NCBI GenBank assembly: GCA_030762935.1
Contig: CM060880.1
Span: 12,434,501-12,498,500, forward strand
Direction of reading: 5' to 3'
Source of the DNA: Hymenopus coronatus
Lineage: Eukaryota > Arthropoda > Insecta > Mantodea > Hymenopodidae
Length of the DNA stretch: 64,000 nt
A program made the translations under genes and the position numbers. Below are positions 54,301 through 61,281 of this stretch, piece by piece. The first letter of the stretch is position 1; every line of letters begins with the position of its first letter. A model generated the notes under the pieces. The model saw only the letters and a program-made list of their open reading frames with translations. It did not search any database and was not told the DNA's origin.

Positions 54301-56864
54301 TATGTTGATCGTTTTTGAGATATTCCTTGTTTTTGGTTTCTGCTTTGGAAAACTTATACTTTTCTCATATAGGAATTTGTCAAACTCCTGTCCATACAAA
54401 CAAAGGAATGTGCATACATAGCAACCAGCTTTTGACTATCACTTTAACATATATACTCCCTTATTTCTCTTCTACTTACAAGGAAGCAAGTAATTAAGAT
54501 TATTTCTGTTAATTTTTTCTCGATTAGCATGAAGTAAATAGAAGCATAAGCTTTTTAACAATAATTTGTTGCAGAGATGTAGAGAAAGTCATGTGAATGG
54601 AACACATCAGATTTTTTCAAGTGTTGCAATTTGGTGATGCGAAAGAAGAAATGCAAATACGCTACCTTGAGTGACGGGTTTGTCTTGGCCGCAGACTCTA
54701 TGGAGCAGATCTGGCGGGGCAGCAAGGGCTTCTCTTCACCTTTCTTGAGGATGCACGACGTCTCCAGGAACATGATGTGGTCCTCGCCCCACACCGGCTG
54801 CTCTACCTCTGAAACACTAGCTGCTGTTGTGATCTGAACCAGTATTGTACTGGGCTCATCAGCTGCAAAACTTTTTGGCCTTCTCGAGGTTGGAATCGCC
54901 TCTTCAGTTGAAGACTCATTGGCTTCTGTCTCGCTTTCAAATATTGACCACTGTATGTGATCTGTGAACAAGCATCAACAAGATTTACACTCAGTGGTGG
55001 CTCGTAGCTAAATTATCTAGTGGGGCACAATTTTAAGATTGACTCAAATTGAAACTAAATTGAATGTTATTTATGGACGCTCTTTAACTGCTACGGTTCC
55101 AAGCCTCCCATTCTATTTTGGGCGCGAAAGACTGCTTAATATTGCTAAGAGAAAATTATGGAAACTACCCTTAAAGTAAGTAGATCGCGATCGTGAAATT
55201 GTGTTAAGCATTTTCTTTATAAGCAATTGTATACTTTACAAACCATCGCCTATCTTTCGTAACAGTGTTTAGGATTTTCCCTCTTACGGCGAGTTTTATC
55301 TCCGCTGTTTCTTTGAAAGCTAGCAACTGATAAATCGGCATTTTATTCTGCAGTCAATTTCACCACATTATTCTCCAGGATATGTCTCATTAACACGTGA
55401 AATGAAATACTTCAAGGCACTGTTTCACCACTTATCAGTTTACTCTTAAGGTGGATATTGTAACTCAGCACTCATTCTCAAAACACAGCAAGTAAGGTTC
55501 ATTTTACTGTTTGTTCACGTCCATAATTTCAATAACTATTGAGTATTTGGCCAAGCGAAGCTTCAAATGTATCGTGAATCTATTTCGTAGTAAACTTACG
55601 GTAGTTACACAACACACTACTTGTACGCCTTGAGCGTTGGCGCGCGAGTGTACCTTGTCGTCTACTTGCTATCAAGTACCAACATTGTAAATTTTTACCA
55701 CATAAGCTTCTTTTTGTATATTTCGTTCGGGAGGTTTATAGGTCAACTTTGTTTTCAAATAAGAAGACATTCATATTTAAAAAATGCTGCTTATTATTCA
55801 TTTGGCTAAATATTTTTGTCAGGGATTTGACTCAAACTTTAATTTTTGCTTATTGTCAGTTCTTATTTTCTCAGCAAATGACCACAGAGGCTTTCGTGTT
55901 CTAAGAGAAGCTTCCCCTCTCGGTTCCTTGAACCCCGCACCGACAAATTAACTGCATCTGAACGCATTGAATTCTTCTGCGCATGCGCATTGGATGATCA
56001 CAAGATCGCTTATGTCTGAAAAATGCGGCCGCTTACTATTTCCGACAGCCATCTTTACTACAACTGTCCAGTGTGCATAGTAGGTTTAAATTTATACAAA
56101 ATACGTTATTGATTATTGCATTTTACCTAATAATGGAGAAAGTGTTGAAGGGAGGGCACGTGCCCCTGTGCCCCTAATTACCCATTTTTCGAAAATTTTA
56201 ATTTTCTCAAAAATGGCTCTGATTTTTATTAAAATATCGTATATTAAAGATATTTACTTGACAAACAAAATATTTATCTTACATTTTCTGGGAATAGCCT
56301 CTGAAAACTACTTTATTCTGGATGAATTTTACGGAATTTTCCATAACTGGCAAACCGTAAGAGATAGGCAAAAACTTAATAGAAAATGTAGACCTCGTTA
56401 AAACACACAATATATGATACATTTTTTTCTTCTTCTCATTACCATGAAGTAAATAGAAGCATAAGCTTTTCAACAATAATTTGTTGCAGAGATGTAGATA
56501 AAGTCATGTGAATGTATCACATCAGATTTTTGTAATTTAGTTTTACTCACGGAACCTCAAAACATGTATTTTCAATAAAATTTGGATTTTAAATTTTTGG
56601 ATGAAACGCAACTACTTATAGAACAGAGGCAGAGAAAGTAAAAATAGAAAGACCTTACCTGAACAGCCACCTGCGTTACCATAGCAACAAATGAGGTCTA
56701 ATGAAAACATTTTCTCAAGAGTTGTGAACAGTTGGAAACTCACTTGTGTTGTAGTTCTGCTGATACACCAATATGAAAAACAGAATCACACACGTCAAGA
56801 TGACAATCGAAGAGAAGAACCTCCAGCTCACAAAATATCCCGCGATGTTTGCTTTCTGTTGCAT
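42062..56864 (-). CDS. Alpha-1,4-glycosyltransferase gene B (complete, multi-exon)
   Basis: The coding exons are 56744-56864, possibly 56660-56671 or 56660-56698, then 54666-54961, 49892-50148, 47149-47368 and 42062-42328. All phases agree (1, 0, 2, 0). The product is 386 residues without the small exon, close to A4GALT-type enzymes. Domains in order: signal anchor (about 15-34), Ser/Thr/Glu-rich stem (42-100), glycosyltransferase with FLETSC (105-110), RQICSIESAA (123-132) and YIDTDVML (DXD at 218-220), then a Gb3-synthase-like domain with YNGPG and FWNK. It should act in the Golgi, transferring a sugar in alpha-1,4 linkage to glycolipid. Drosophila alpha4GT1 adds GalNAc this way; the substrate here is unknown. 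Gene A is a downstream paralogue on the same strand. Confidence 0.9.
42388..42626. repeat. HH fold-back unit with heads at both ends
   Basis: A forward head half (TACTTTCTCTGCATG to AGAATTTTTAG) is followed by a reverse tail hairpin (AATCTGATGTGTTCCATTCA). A reverse head quarter comes next (TGAAATCTCGGTATTG to ATACGTGTAGAGAAAGT). The unit is about 240 bp, resembles a MITE in form, and has no HH body. It lies about 60 bp from the exon 6 acceptor. Confidence 0.78.
42627..43289. other. Gene B intron 5, unassigned part
   Basis: Non-repetitive by eye; no exon-like open frame. Confidence 0.35.
43290..44090 (-). repeat. HH repeat, reverse, near-complete
   Basis: Tail hairpin TGAGGTGTTCCATTCACATC at left. 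The microsatellite is deleted (TTTTACGCGGACATTTTTC). The head is truncated at CACTAGGTACAAAC. Confidence 0.86.
44091..44390 (-). repeat. HH repeat fragment, reverse, diverged tail half
   Basis: Recognisable by TTACAAAAGATTACCTTTTA, GAGATAAACGTTAGC, AAAGCTGGTTGCTATGTGAT. It ends where the next reverse copy begins, so three reverse units are tandem here. Confidence 0.6.
44391..45139 (-). repeat. HH repeat, reverse, near-complete
   Basis: Complete from the tail hairpin (GACGTGTTCCATTCACATGA) to the head (GTACGTATAGAGAAAGTAAA). The microsatellite is reduced to ACACACACGG. Confidence 0.87.
45140..45667 (-). repeat. HH repeat, reverse, tail lost
   Basis: It starts in the TATATGACAAATTATGTG block directly after the previous head and ends in the CATGCTAGAGAAAG head sub-type. 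An (AC)n run lies at about 45496-45528. Confidence 0.85.
45680..46756 (-). repeat. HH repeat, reverse, interrupted by a 324-bp promoter-like segment
   Basis: The diverged copy is collinear up to CGAATTTTTGAGTGACAGT (46375) and resumes at CAGTACCGTCTCTAAC (46700) to the head GTGCTAGAGAAAG. The inserted segment is listed separately. Confidence 0.75.
46376..46699 (+). promoter_or_regulatory. Inserted segment with two heat-shock elements, CRE and TATA box
   Basis: Within the insertion lie GAATCTTCTGGAA (46475-46487) and TTCTGGAAACTTC (46503-46515). Each is a perfect array of three alternating GAA/TTC units spaced by 2 bp, the binding pattern of heat-shock factor. A CRE TGACGTCA (46528-46535) and TATAAAAA (46545-46552) follow at promoter spacing, giving an expected start near 46575 on plus. 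The segment is GC-richer than the host repeat and is flanked by CAGT on both sides (46372-46375, 46700-46703), a possible 4-bp target duplication. No open frame follows. It could be a solo LTR or a captured hsp promoter; the ends are not TG...CA. Confidence 0.6.
46795..47112 (-). repeat. tRNA-like composite repeat family S5, inverted copy
   Basis: The tRNA-like part reads (minus) GCCATGGTAGCTCAGTGATA...CTATGGCA with box B GGTTCAAATCC better kept than at 37.9 kb. The hairpin ATCTCAAA/TTTGAGAT is at 46975-46994. The outer piece CACAAGCCGTGTGTAAGAC has the same plus-strand orientation as in the other copy although the rest is inverted. Confidence 0.7.
47149..47368 (-). CDS. Gene B exon 5
   Basis: The acceptor is ACGTGCTCTTACAG. 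The first base completes the split arginine codon (phase 2), 73 full codons follow, and the exon ends GGC GGA AAT before GTAGGT (phase 0). It includes ALRFLAHNETARQLL and WEWPYNGPGALKRAV, the core of the Gb3-synthase-like domain. The donor lies about 35 bp from the S5 repeat. Confidence 0.9.
47430..47553. repeat. Short dispersed repeat, second copy
   Basis: Similar to 48560-48690 over most of its length: TGTGACATATGGGGTCTGTT, TATCACCTGGCG, GGCGGGTGACTTACACC. It lies in gene B intron 4. Confidence 0.65.
47564..48336 (+). repeat. HH repeat, forward, near-complete
   Basis: Intact head (TACTTTCTCTACGCGTACTG) and tail (GTAGAGAAAGTCAAGTGAAT). The middle palindrome block is deleted (ACGAAAAGTCAAGTTTAGTA). 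Confidence 0.87.
48337..48549 (-). repeat. tRNA-derived SINE family S1
   Basis: A full unit, with the anticodon region shortened (TTGAATGCGACACGCTACC on plus). It joins the HH tail on its left without a gap. Confidence 0.8.
48560..48690. repeat. Short dispersed repeat, third copy
   Basis: Carries GTCTCGCATGGGTTCCGTG, GTGGGTCTGTTGTCATC and CGGGTGACATGCGCCAG; see 47430-47553. Confidence 0.65.
48824..49672 (-). repeat. HH repeat, reverse, near-complete
   Basis: Well preserved tail and head. A T-run of about 17 lies before GATACAGAGGACC where others have a short T or A run. Confidence 0.88.
49673..49836 (-). repeat. Two extra tandem HH heads, reverse
   Basis: After the full copy, a bare head hairpin (49673-49712) and then a ~120-bp head quarter (49717-49836) follow in the same orientation. 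Three heads therefore lie in a row, each ending GTAGAGAAAGTAAAAA. The last one stops 55 bp before the exon 4 donor. Confidence 0.78.
49892..50148 (-). CDS. Gene B exon 4 (catalytic DXD exon)
   Basis: The acceptor is CACACCTCACTTGCAG (phase 0). It encodes 85 full codons and ends ACC AG before GTAAAC (phase 2). It covers VYVLHSCPLP, the strand after the sugar-nucleotide fold start, through SKWPREHGSDIARFLVLWQY to GGTYIDTDVML with the DXD at residues 218-220. Confidence 0.92.
50203..50342 (-). repeat. HH tail fragment, reverse
   Basis: CTTTTCTCTACATTTCTGTA to GGTTGCCACGTGGTTGAAAT. Confidence 0.65.
50360..50772 (+). repeat. HH tail half, forward
   Basis: It starts AAAACTGGTAAACATTAAG and ends AATCATGTGAATGGAATACA. 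A T-run of more than 20 lies at 50440-50463. With the preceding reverse tail it forms another inverted pair. Confidence 0.75.
50890..51092 (-). repeat. tRNA-derived SINE family S7
   Basis: The minus strand starts TCTGGGTAGCTCAATTGG at about 51092, with box B GGGTTCAAATCC. Its unrelated body is GC-rich (GCCGCCGGCGTGCC on plus), and it ends at the (TTTAA)n-like AT run near 50898. Only one copy is in the window. Confidence 0.6.
51093..52892. other. Unassigned part of gene B intron
   Basis: No exon is supported. A 94-codon minus-strand frame at 51351-51635 is proline/alanine-rich and unfamiliar. The segment at 51200-51290 resembles 9590-9720. At 51671-51690 there is a fragment of the S2 body (ATGGCTTCCTTCGGAAGG). 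The interval 52050-52620 is very AT-rich. Confidence 0.4.
52893..53400 (-). pseudogene. IS630/Tc1-type transposase relic
   Basis: The minus strand reads FIRGPCFFEED, then FMQEGTPPHN (second catalytic aspartate replaced by glutamate), then FGDRVIRRHFQTKW and LPDLQISIRP (a damaged PRSPDL.P motif). Last comes NGGHLPNAL, the usual HGGH-type end. Frames change several times. No inverted repeats were found. Confidence 0.7.
53660..53771 (-). repeat. HH head fragment, reverse, diverged
   Basis: GGGGCCTCAAAACGTATATT, TGTGAAATCTCAATATCGG, then a decayed head (GCTTAGAATGTGGACAAAG). Confidence 0.6.
53847..54618 (+). repeat. HH repeat, forward, near-complete
   Basis: The head is degenerate (TACTTTCTCTATACCTAATA), with a deletion around the palindrome block. 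The tail is intact (GTAGAGAAAGTCATGTGAAT). The repeat ends about 47 bp from the exon 3 donor. Confidence 0.87.
54666..54961 (-). CDS. Gene B exon 3 (stem and first catalytic motifs)
   Basis: The acceptor is GTTGATGCTTGTTCACAG, phase 1. It encodes 98 full codons and ends CTC AAG before GTAGCG (phase 0; a weaker donor). Residues 42-100 form a Ser/Thr/Glu-rich stem. FLETSC and PRQICSIESAAKTNPSLK follow, directly collinear with FHETSC and RQACAVESAAKMNPDLE of gene A. Confidence 0.9.
54992..56182 (+). mobile_element. hAT-type element, 3' end truncated (tentative)
   Basis: The left terminus is CAGTGGTGGCTCGTAGC and includes AGTGGGGCAC. The right side contains GGGCACGTGCCCC and TGCCCCTAATTACC, the inverted counterpart of GGGGCAC, but stops before the expected CCACCACTG, where HH sequence begins. 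About 1.2 kb, AT-rich, with no intact transposase. The left end lies only ~30 bp upstream of the exon 3 acceptor. Confidence 0.5.
55061..55150 (-). repeat. SINE family S2 fragment inside the hAT-type element
   Basis: TATTTATGGACGCTCTTTAA to GACTGCTTAATATTGC matches the distal S2 body (31270-31345). Confidence 0.65.
56183..56527 (+). repeat. HH tail half, forward
   Basis: It starts at CATTTTTCGAAAATTTTAAT and ends at AAAGTCATGTGAATGTATCA. The head half is missing at the hAT junction. Confidence 0.8.
56535..56645 (-). repeat. HH head fragment, reverse
   Basis: CACGGAACCTCAAAACATGT to GAGGCAGAGAAAGTAAAAA, directly following a forward tail. It ends about 14 bp from the putative small-exon donor at 56659. 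Confidence 0.7.
56660..56698 (-). CDS. Possible small in-frame exon of gene B (12 or 39 nt)
   Basis: A donor GTAAGG (56654-56659) follows TGTTCAG. Two acceptors are possible: CGCAG giving 56660-56671 (12 nt), or TTTTCATTAG giving 56660-56698 (39 nt). Both lengths are multiples of 3, enter and leave in phase 1, and contain no stop. They would add SGCS-type or NLICCYGNAGGCS-type residues between anchor and stem. Exon 1 can also splice straight to exon 3 in frame. Confidence 0.4.
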
Positions 56865-56890
56865 TGTGGATTCTCCCTCATTTCGTCAGC
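56744..56890 (-). CDS. Gene B exon 1 with signal anchor (coding from 56864)
   Basis: An acceptor with a strong pyrimidine tract (TTTTTCCTTTTAG, ending at 56891) precedes it. The coding start is ATG at 56864; 40 codons and one base end before GTGAGT (56743). Residues 15-34 (RFFSSIVILTCVILFFILVY) are a hydrophobic signal anchor with little charge before it. An earlier ATG 17 bases upstream opens a short out-of-frame frame (17 codons) that overlaps the start. Confidence 0.82.
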
Positions 56891-56894
56891 CTAA

Positions 56895-56975
56895 AAGGAA
56901 AAACATTTGTTACATTCACACGACTTATTCTACCTATTCTGCTAAACGTTATTCTTACAAAATCTTATTGATTTC
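56895..56975 (-). repeat. Degenerate HH tail fragment
   Basis: TTGTTACATTCACACGACTT and TTATTCTTACAAAATCTTAT are diverged tail sequence. It overlaps the pyrimidine tract of the exon 1 acceptor, so the repeat may have supplied it. Confidence 0.4.
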
Positions 56976-57202
56976 TCTAATCGTCCTATATACCAGGTGG
57001 ACCAACTGCCACGTATTTGTCGTGTGCAGGTATGCATAACTATTGACACTCTGCTGACACGTGGCTGTCCCGGTACGCTGTTGCCCTATTTACCTCGCTA
57101 TCTGTCAGCAGCGACAAACGTTCCACTGCTTCCTCTAAAATGCTTTCTCTCCATGTATATCTCTGTATGTTGAACTATTTTTCCCCATTTCTCACTACTT
57201 AC

Positions 57203-57480
57203 CTCGTCTATTCCTTTCCACATTGGGTCCTGTATTTCACTGAACGGAAAAGTTTTATTATTTCGGCTAAAGTAACCTCAAGTTACTTAACACGGATGTA
57301 AGACATTTTCAAATTACAGTGTCACTCATAGTATTTCTAGGATGAGAACAAGAGCAATGTCCGCGATATATAAAAGGTAGTAATGATTTTAAATGTAAAT
57401 CCTTACGGGATCACTGTGTTTAACATAACCAAAGTTTTGATAGAATTAAATCAAACAATCAGATTGTAAACAATTGATCA
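57203..57480 (-). other. Likely 5' untranslated exon of gene B
   Basis: A strong donor (GACGAG then GTAAGT, 57197-57202) lies 312 bp upstream of the exon 1 acceptor. The upstream limit is set only by the candidate promoter and is uncertain. Confidence 0.45.
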
Positions 57481-57540
57481 GTCATGTATGAAAACGCGCG
57501 CGCAAATTTCTACTGAACCACGTAGGTGTAGCAACGCCGA

Positions 57541-57590
57541 TGACGTCACGTCTGTGGTGGTTATGTATCTTACACTATGATTGGTCAGTA
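57541..57590 (-). promoter_or_regulatory. Candidate gene B promoter: CRE and CCAAT box
   Basis: A palindromic CRE TGACGTCA lies at 57541-57548, and a CCAAT box on the minus strand (ATTGG on plus) about 35 bp further upstream. GCGCGCGC lies just downstream. A CRE some tens of bases from a start site with a CCAAT box behind it is a common arrangement; no TATA box is clear. Confidence 0.4.
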
Positions 57591-57599
57591 TCCTGACGA

Positions 57600-59068
57600 G
57601 CCCCTGCCAGCAGACGACACACCCCACAAGTGTCAATCGCAAGGAAATTTCTCATCGATAATAGTAGTTACTTTTTCTCCTAAATGGAGCAAATGGCATC
57701 ATTCCGATGTTTCTAGTTTGTGAGTTTACCATGGTGACGAGGAATCCGCTCGTCGCCCACAGTTGGCACTGTAGGACAAAATCAAGAGTGTAGCCGATGG
57801 GTTAGACCACTGGTCTCTTACCTAAATCCAGTTCAGGCTTAACCCTTTGTTGCCTGTCGGTACCTATAAGTTTCGCTTGTTTTAAGCGTAACTATACAAA
57901 TAGGGTTGTATCTAGGATTAATTTTATGTTATATTAAAACCATCAACCATAAACGACAAGTAATCAAGACTGTATTATATTGTAAAGATATATACAATTT
58001 TTGCCCTAAAATTGCAGTAATTTTCTTAAATAAACAAAAGAGAAAACCGACATACGTACAGCCAAATGTAAACCCATTAACCTCCAAGCATCACATCGAT
58101 TATTTTACTTGGGCTCTCCCCGTCCTTTACCACAATCACTGGCATTTGAACTTGCAACATTTGGCTTTGAATGGATGACCAGTCCATTACCTATCATCTA
58201 ACACTCATGGCCATTTGAACTACTTTTTATTAGTGCCTTTAGCAGCATTATAAAAACTAGTTTAGAAGAATTTAAAATTGTAATTGGGAAGAAAAATATT
58301 AATAAAGAATCTACATTTATTTTAATTTCCATTTTCTCTATTATTTTATATAATAATTTTATTGGTTTCTTACAAATATTTTTACTAGAACTCCGGTTTT
58401 AAACTTGAATTAAAGGGAAAAAAAAAAAAAAAAAAAAAAAAAAAAACATGTAGTATACTAGTGCAGGCAACTAAGCCTTAAGTTGATCCTCGTCAAAACT
58501 ACCCCAGTGCACCGTAGCAATGTAGCCTTCCGCCACTCGCGCCAGAAATAGTCATACTTTCTCGACCACGTGGCGTGCACACGCGGCATATTGTATGTAA
58601 AACGAACAGAGCCCTCAGTCCGACAATTTAAACGGTAACTAAATTATTCTGTTAAGTATAATGGTGATAAAATTGATAGTAGTATCAATATAAATGCGTG
58701 CACATGTAATAATTACCTCTAAAAACACGTGCGAAAAAATAAATAACATGTACGCAATAAGTTACATATATTCGCTCTCTGGAAGCGACTCTATTCCCTC
58801 CAGATCAGAATCGACATTTGAGCTGTTTGTGCTGCTGCTTTCCAATCCAACCAGGTTATCAACAACAATGTCACTTAAACTATCCCTCTTTCGTTACATG
58901 TTCGAACTGCAAGGAGCCGTTACTGTGTAAACAGTTCGCGGAAATCACATGACTCATGCTGGGTCTTAAAGCTCTGTTTAACGGTATAAATGCTGTTTGT
59001 TAAACTGGTAGGTATTTGTATACAACATTATACCATTTAAGAATACATTTATTCTGTCTTTTAGATTA
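57600..59068. other. Unassigned stretch with a long A-run
   Basis: No gene is supported. An A-run of about 28 lies at 58418-58446, followed by a C. A short acidic, serine-rich minus-strand frame (SLSDIVVDNLVGLESSS..., about 58760-58895) looks compositionally like a protein N terminus, but no splice sites or family could be assigned. Confidence 0.35.
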
Positions 59069-59352
59069 TTAGCATAGTATTACATTACTGCGCGCATTGC
59101 TACTGTTTTGTACCGCGGTCCATTGACCACGTGGATCGGTTTTGGCGGGAATCAACCTAAGAGTGAATAGAAAATAGACGGCCCGGTACGACACATGTAA
59201 GATTTGTGGTGGACAAAGCGGAGCAGGGACGGGTTTTCTCCGGTTTACCCCGCCATCACTTTCCTCCGGTGCTCCAACTTCATTCCATGTATCACTAGTG
59301 TCATCGCCTGCAGTGCAATGGTAGTAAAAGCGGGCGTTAAACACTAACAAAA
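59069..59352 (+). repeat. SINE family S4, diverged copy
   Basis: GATTTGTGGTGGACAAAGCG, CCGGTGCTCCAACTTCATTC and AAGCGGGCGTTAAACACTAA match the S4 body and 3' end. The tRNA-like head is too degraded to read. Confidence 0.65.
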
Positions 59353-59464
59353 AAAATCGCGACTTGCAGACGCGAAATAGCGGAAAATTTGCCCAGGAAC
59401 CTTCTTTTTTCAGGTAAGGGTTTCTTTTATTTGAAAATAAAGATTACACATGGTCACTGGCTTT

Positions 59465-59707
59465 TTTTAGTTTAACGTTCTTTAACCTTGTTGGTCATAT
59501 CAGATGATATATGAAATTGATAAAATGATGCTCAAATGATCTCGGGGTCCATGGAGCTTAAAGTTACTCAACATTCGTCTTCTCAGGATAACGGAAAACC
59601 TCGGAAAAAAAAAACCTTATCCGGGTAACTCAGCCCAAGCGAGATTCGAACTCACGACCTTTTGAATGTGAGGCAGACACAGTACCACCACACTACCCAG
59701 GCGGGCT
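59465..59707 (-). repeat. tRNA-derived SINE family S1, full unit
   Basis: Complete from the CACTACCCAGGCGGG head end to the TTTTTTTAGTTTAACG tail. Box B reads GAGATTCGAACTCACGACC on plus. Confidence 0.82.
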
Positions 59708-59718
59708 ACCACTGGCTT

Positions 59719-59805
59719 TGTTGTATCCGAAAAAATCCACCATTCTCCATCGTTTGCACACCTGCATCTTGGGTTTTAGAGGCTAGTCACCACGGAGGGC
59801 AACAT
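59719..59805 (-). repeat. SINE family S2 head fragment
   Basis: CGAAAAAATCCACCATTCTC and CACCACGGAGGGC, with the middle of the tRNA-like head altered. Confidence 0.55.
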
Positions 59806-60078
59806 GCAGATATCCCTTGGTGGATTAAAAGAGTTGCAGAACTCAACGGGGCAATTTCAAGTTAAAACGCGCCAACTGGCGTGAATGAGCTTCGCTTTAC
59901 CCGTCCTGCTTATCAGCGGTGACGGTGAGGGGGTCGCACTCATAGCCAGGAATATAACTAAGGTCAGTCTCACCAGTCCTCCACTGGAGGGGCTTTAACT
60001 TGAAATAGCTCCGTTGAGTTCTACAACTCTTTTAACGCATCAAGAGCACACGTCAAATACGGGGCAGTTAGCCCACCT
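59806..60078. other. Unassigned stretch with a partial inverted repeat
   Basis: AAAGAGTTGCAGAACTCAAC near 59828 and GTTGAGTTCTACAACTCTTT near 60013 form an imperfect inverted repeat about 185 bp apart, extending to TTTCAAGTTAAA / AACTTGAAATAG. The segment has the form of a hairpin but no known class. Confidence 0.5.
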
Positions 60079-60840
60079 GGTACACAGTATAGCGAAGGTA
60101 TTGTATTACACATAAAGATTCGATGTCGACATTTCTCCGAAAATGCATGTTTTGAGGTCACCAGAATAAAAAAGGCATTTAAAAAATGCGTATGTGTCTG
60201 TGAACAGCATAGCTCAAAAATGAAAAGTCCATTCAATACCAAACTTAGCTAATAATTAAGTTCAGAATCTTTCAAGGATGCGCCACGAAGATTTTAAAGG
60301 ACATCCTCCACACCAAACTACCCTTTACAAGGAAAACTTTTCAAAACATTTTATTTTCTGAAAAATTACTAACAATTTCGTTAAAAGTACCGTATATCAG
60401 AGATATTTTACACGGCATATAAGACGTATTTCTTGAATTTACCGGAATTAGTTCTCTTCATTCTGGATGGCATTTGTTTAACTGGTAAACCTTAAGAGAC
60501 AGACAAAAACTTACTACACAAAATAATGTAGATCTCGATAAGACGCACAATTTTGAGTCATATACTTTTTTCATTTGAGTTCACCATTTCCGAGACATCC
60601 TTTGTTACTGGTTTCAATTTTAAAATGCTTACAACTTTACTCAAGTAGGAATTTGACATTCCTGCGTCTTTTGTTTTACTCCTGGCCATGTAAAGAGAAC
60701 CGAATTTCAGCTTTTAAAATATTTGACTCTTGGTTTAGCCTAGTTATTTCCCTTCTATTTATATGGAAGCAAGTAATAATGTCATTTCTGCTAATTTTAT
60801 CTCGATTAGCATGAAGTAGACAGAAGAATAATCTTTTATA
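60079..60840 (+). repeat. HH repeat, forward, tail replaced by a LINE
   Basis: The head is degraded (GGTACACAGTATAGCGAAGG). The copy is collinear to GACAGAAGAATAATCTTTTA, where LINE sequence begins. The tail is not found after the LINE. Confidence 0.82.
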
Positions 60841-61281
60841 TATGGAATTAGATGAACCTCCCCTTGAAGTACGTCGAGAATACTTACGTTTAAAGTATGC
60901 AATGAAAATAGCTGGATTACCCTATTCAAATGCTTATAGCAATGTATTTCCCAAAACACCCAAAGCGTCCATTTAAATCATATTAATTACTACTTAAAGA
61001 AACAACAAACCAGCCTTCCGTAGATAACAACAACCGGACTTCACGATGTTCCTCCCTGAAGGCTTAAAAAACCAAAACTTAACCTAGAAATGGAACCCTA
61101 CAGAAAAGGACAAACATCCGCAATTATTTATCAACAACTCTTTAAAGAAGTGTCTAGTTCACACTCTGATTATGAAAAAATATTTACAGATGGTTTAAAA
61201 AATCAGCTCATGAGGTAGGATGTGCAATAATCCTACCAGATGAAGTTCAGGCGGTAAAACTTCCTGACTGTTTTTCTACTT

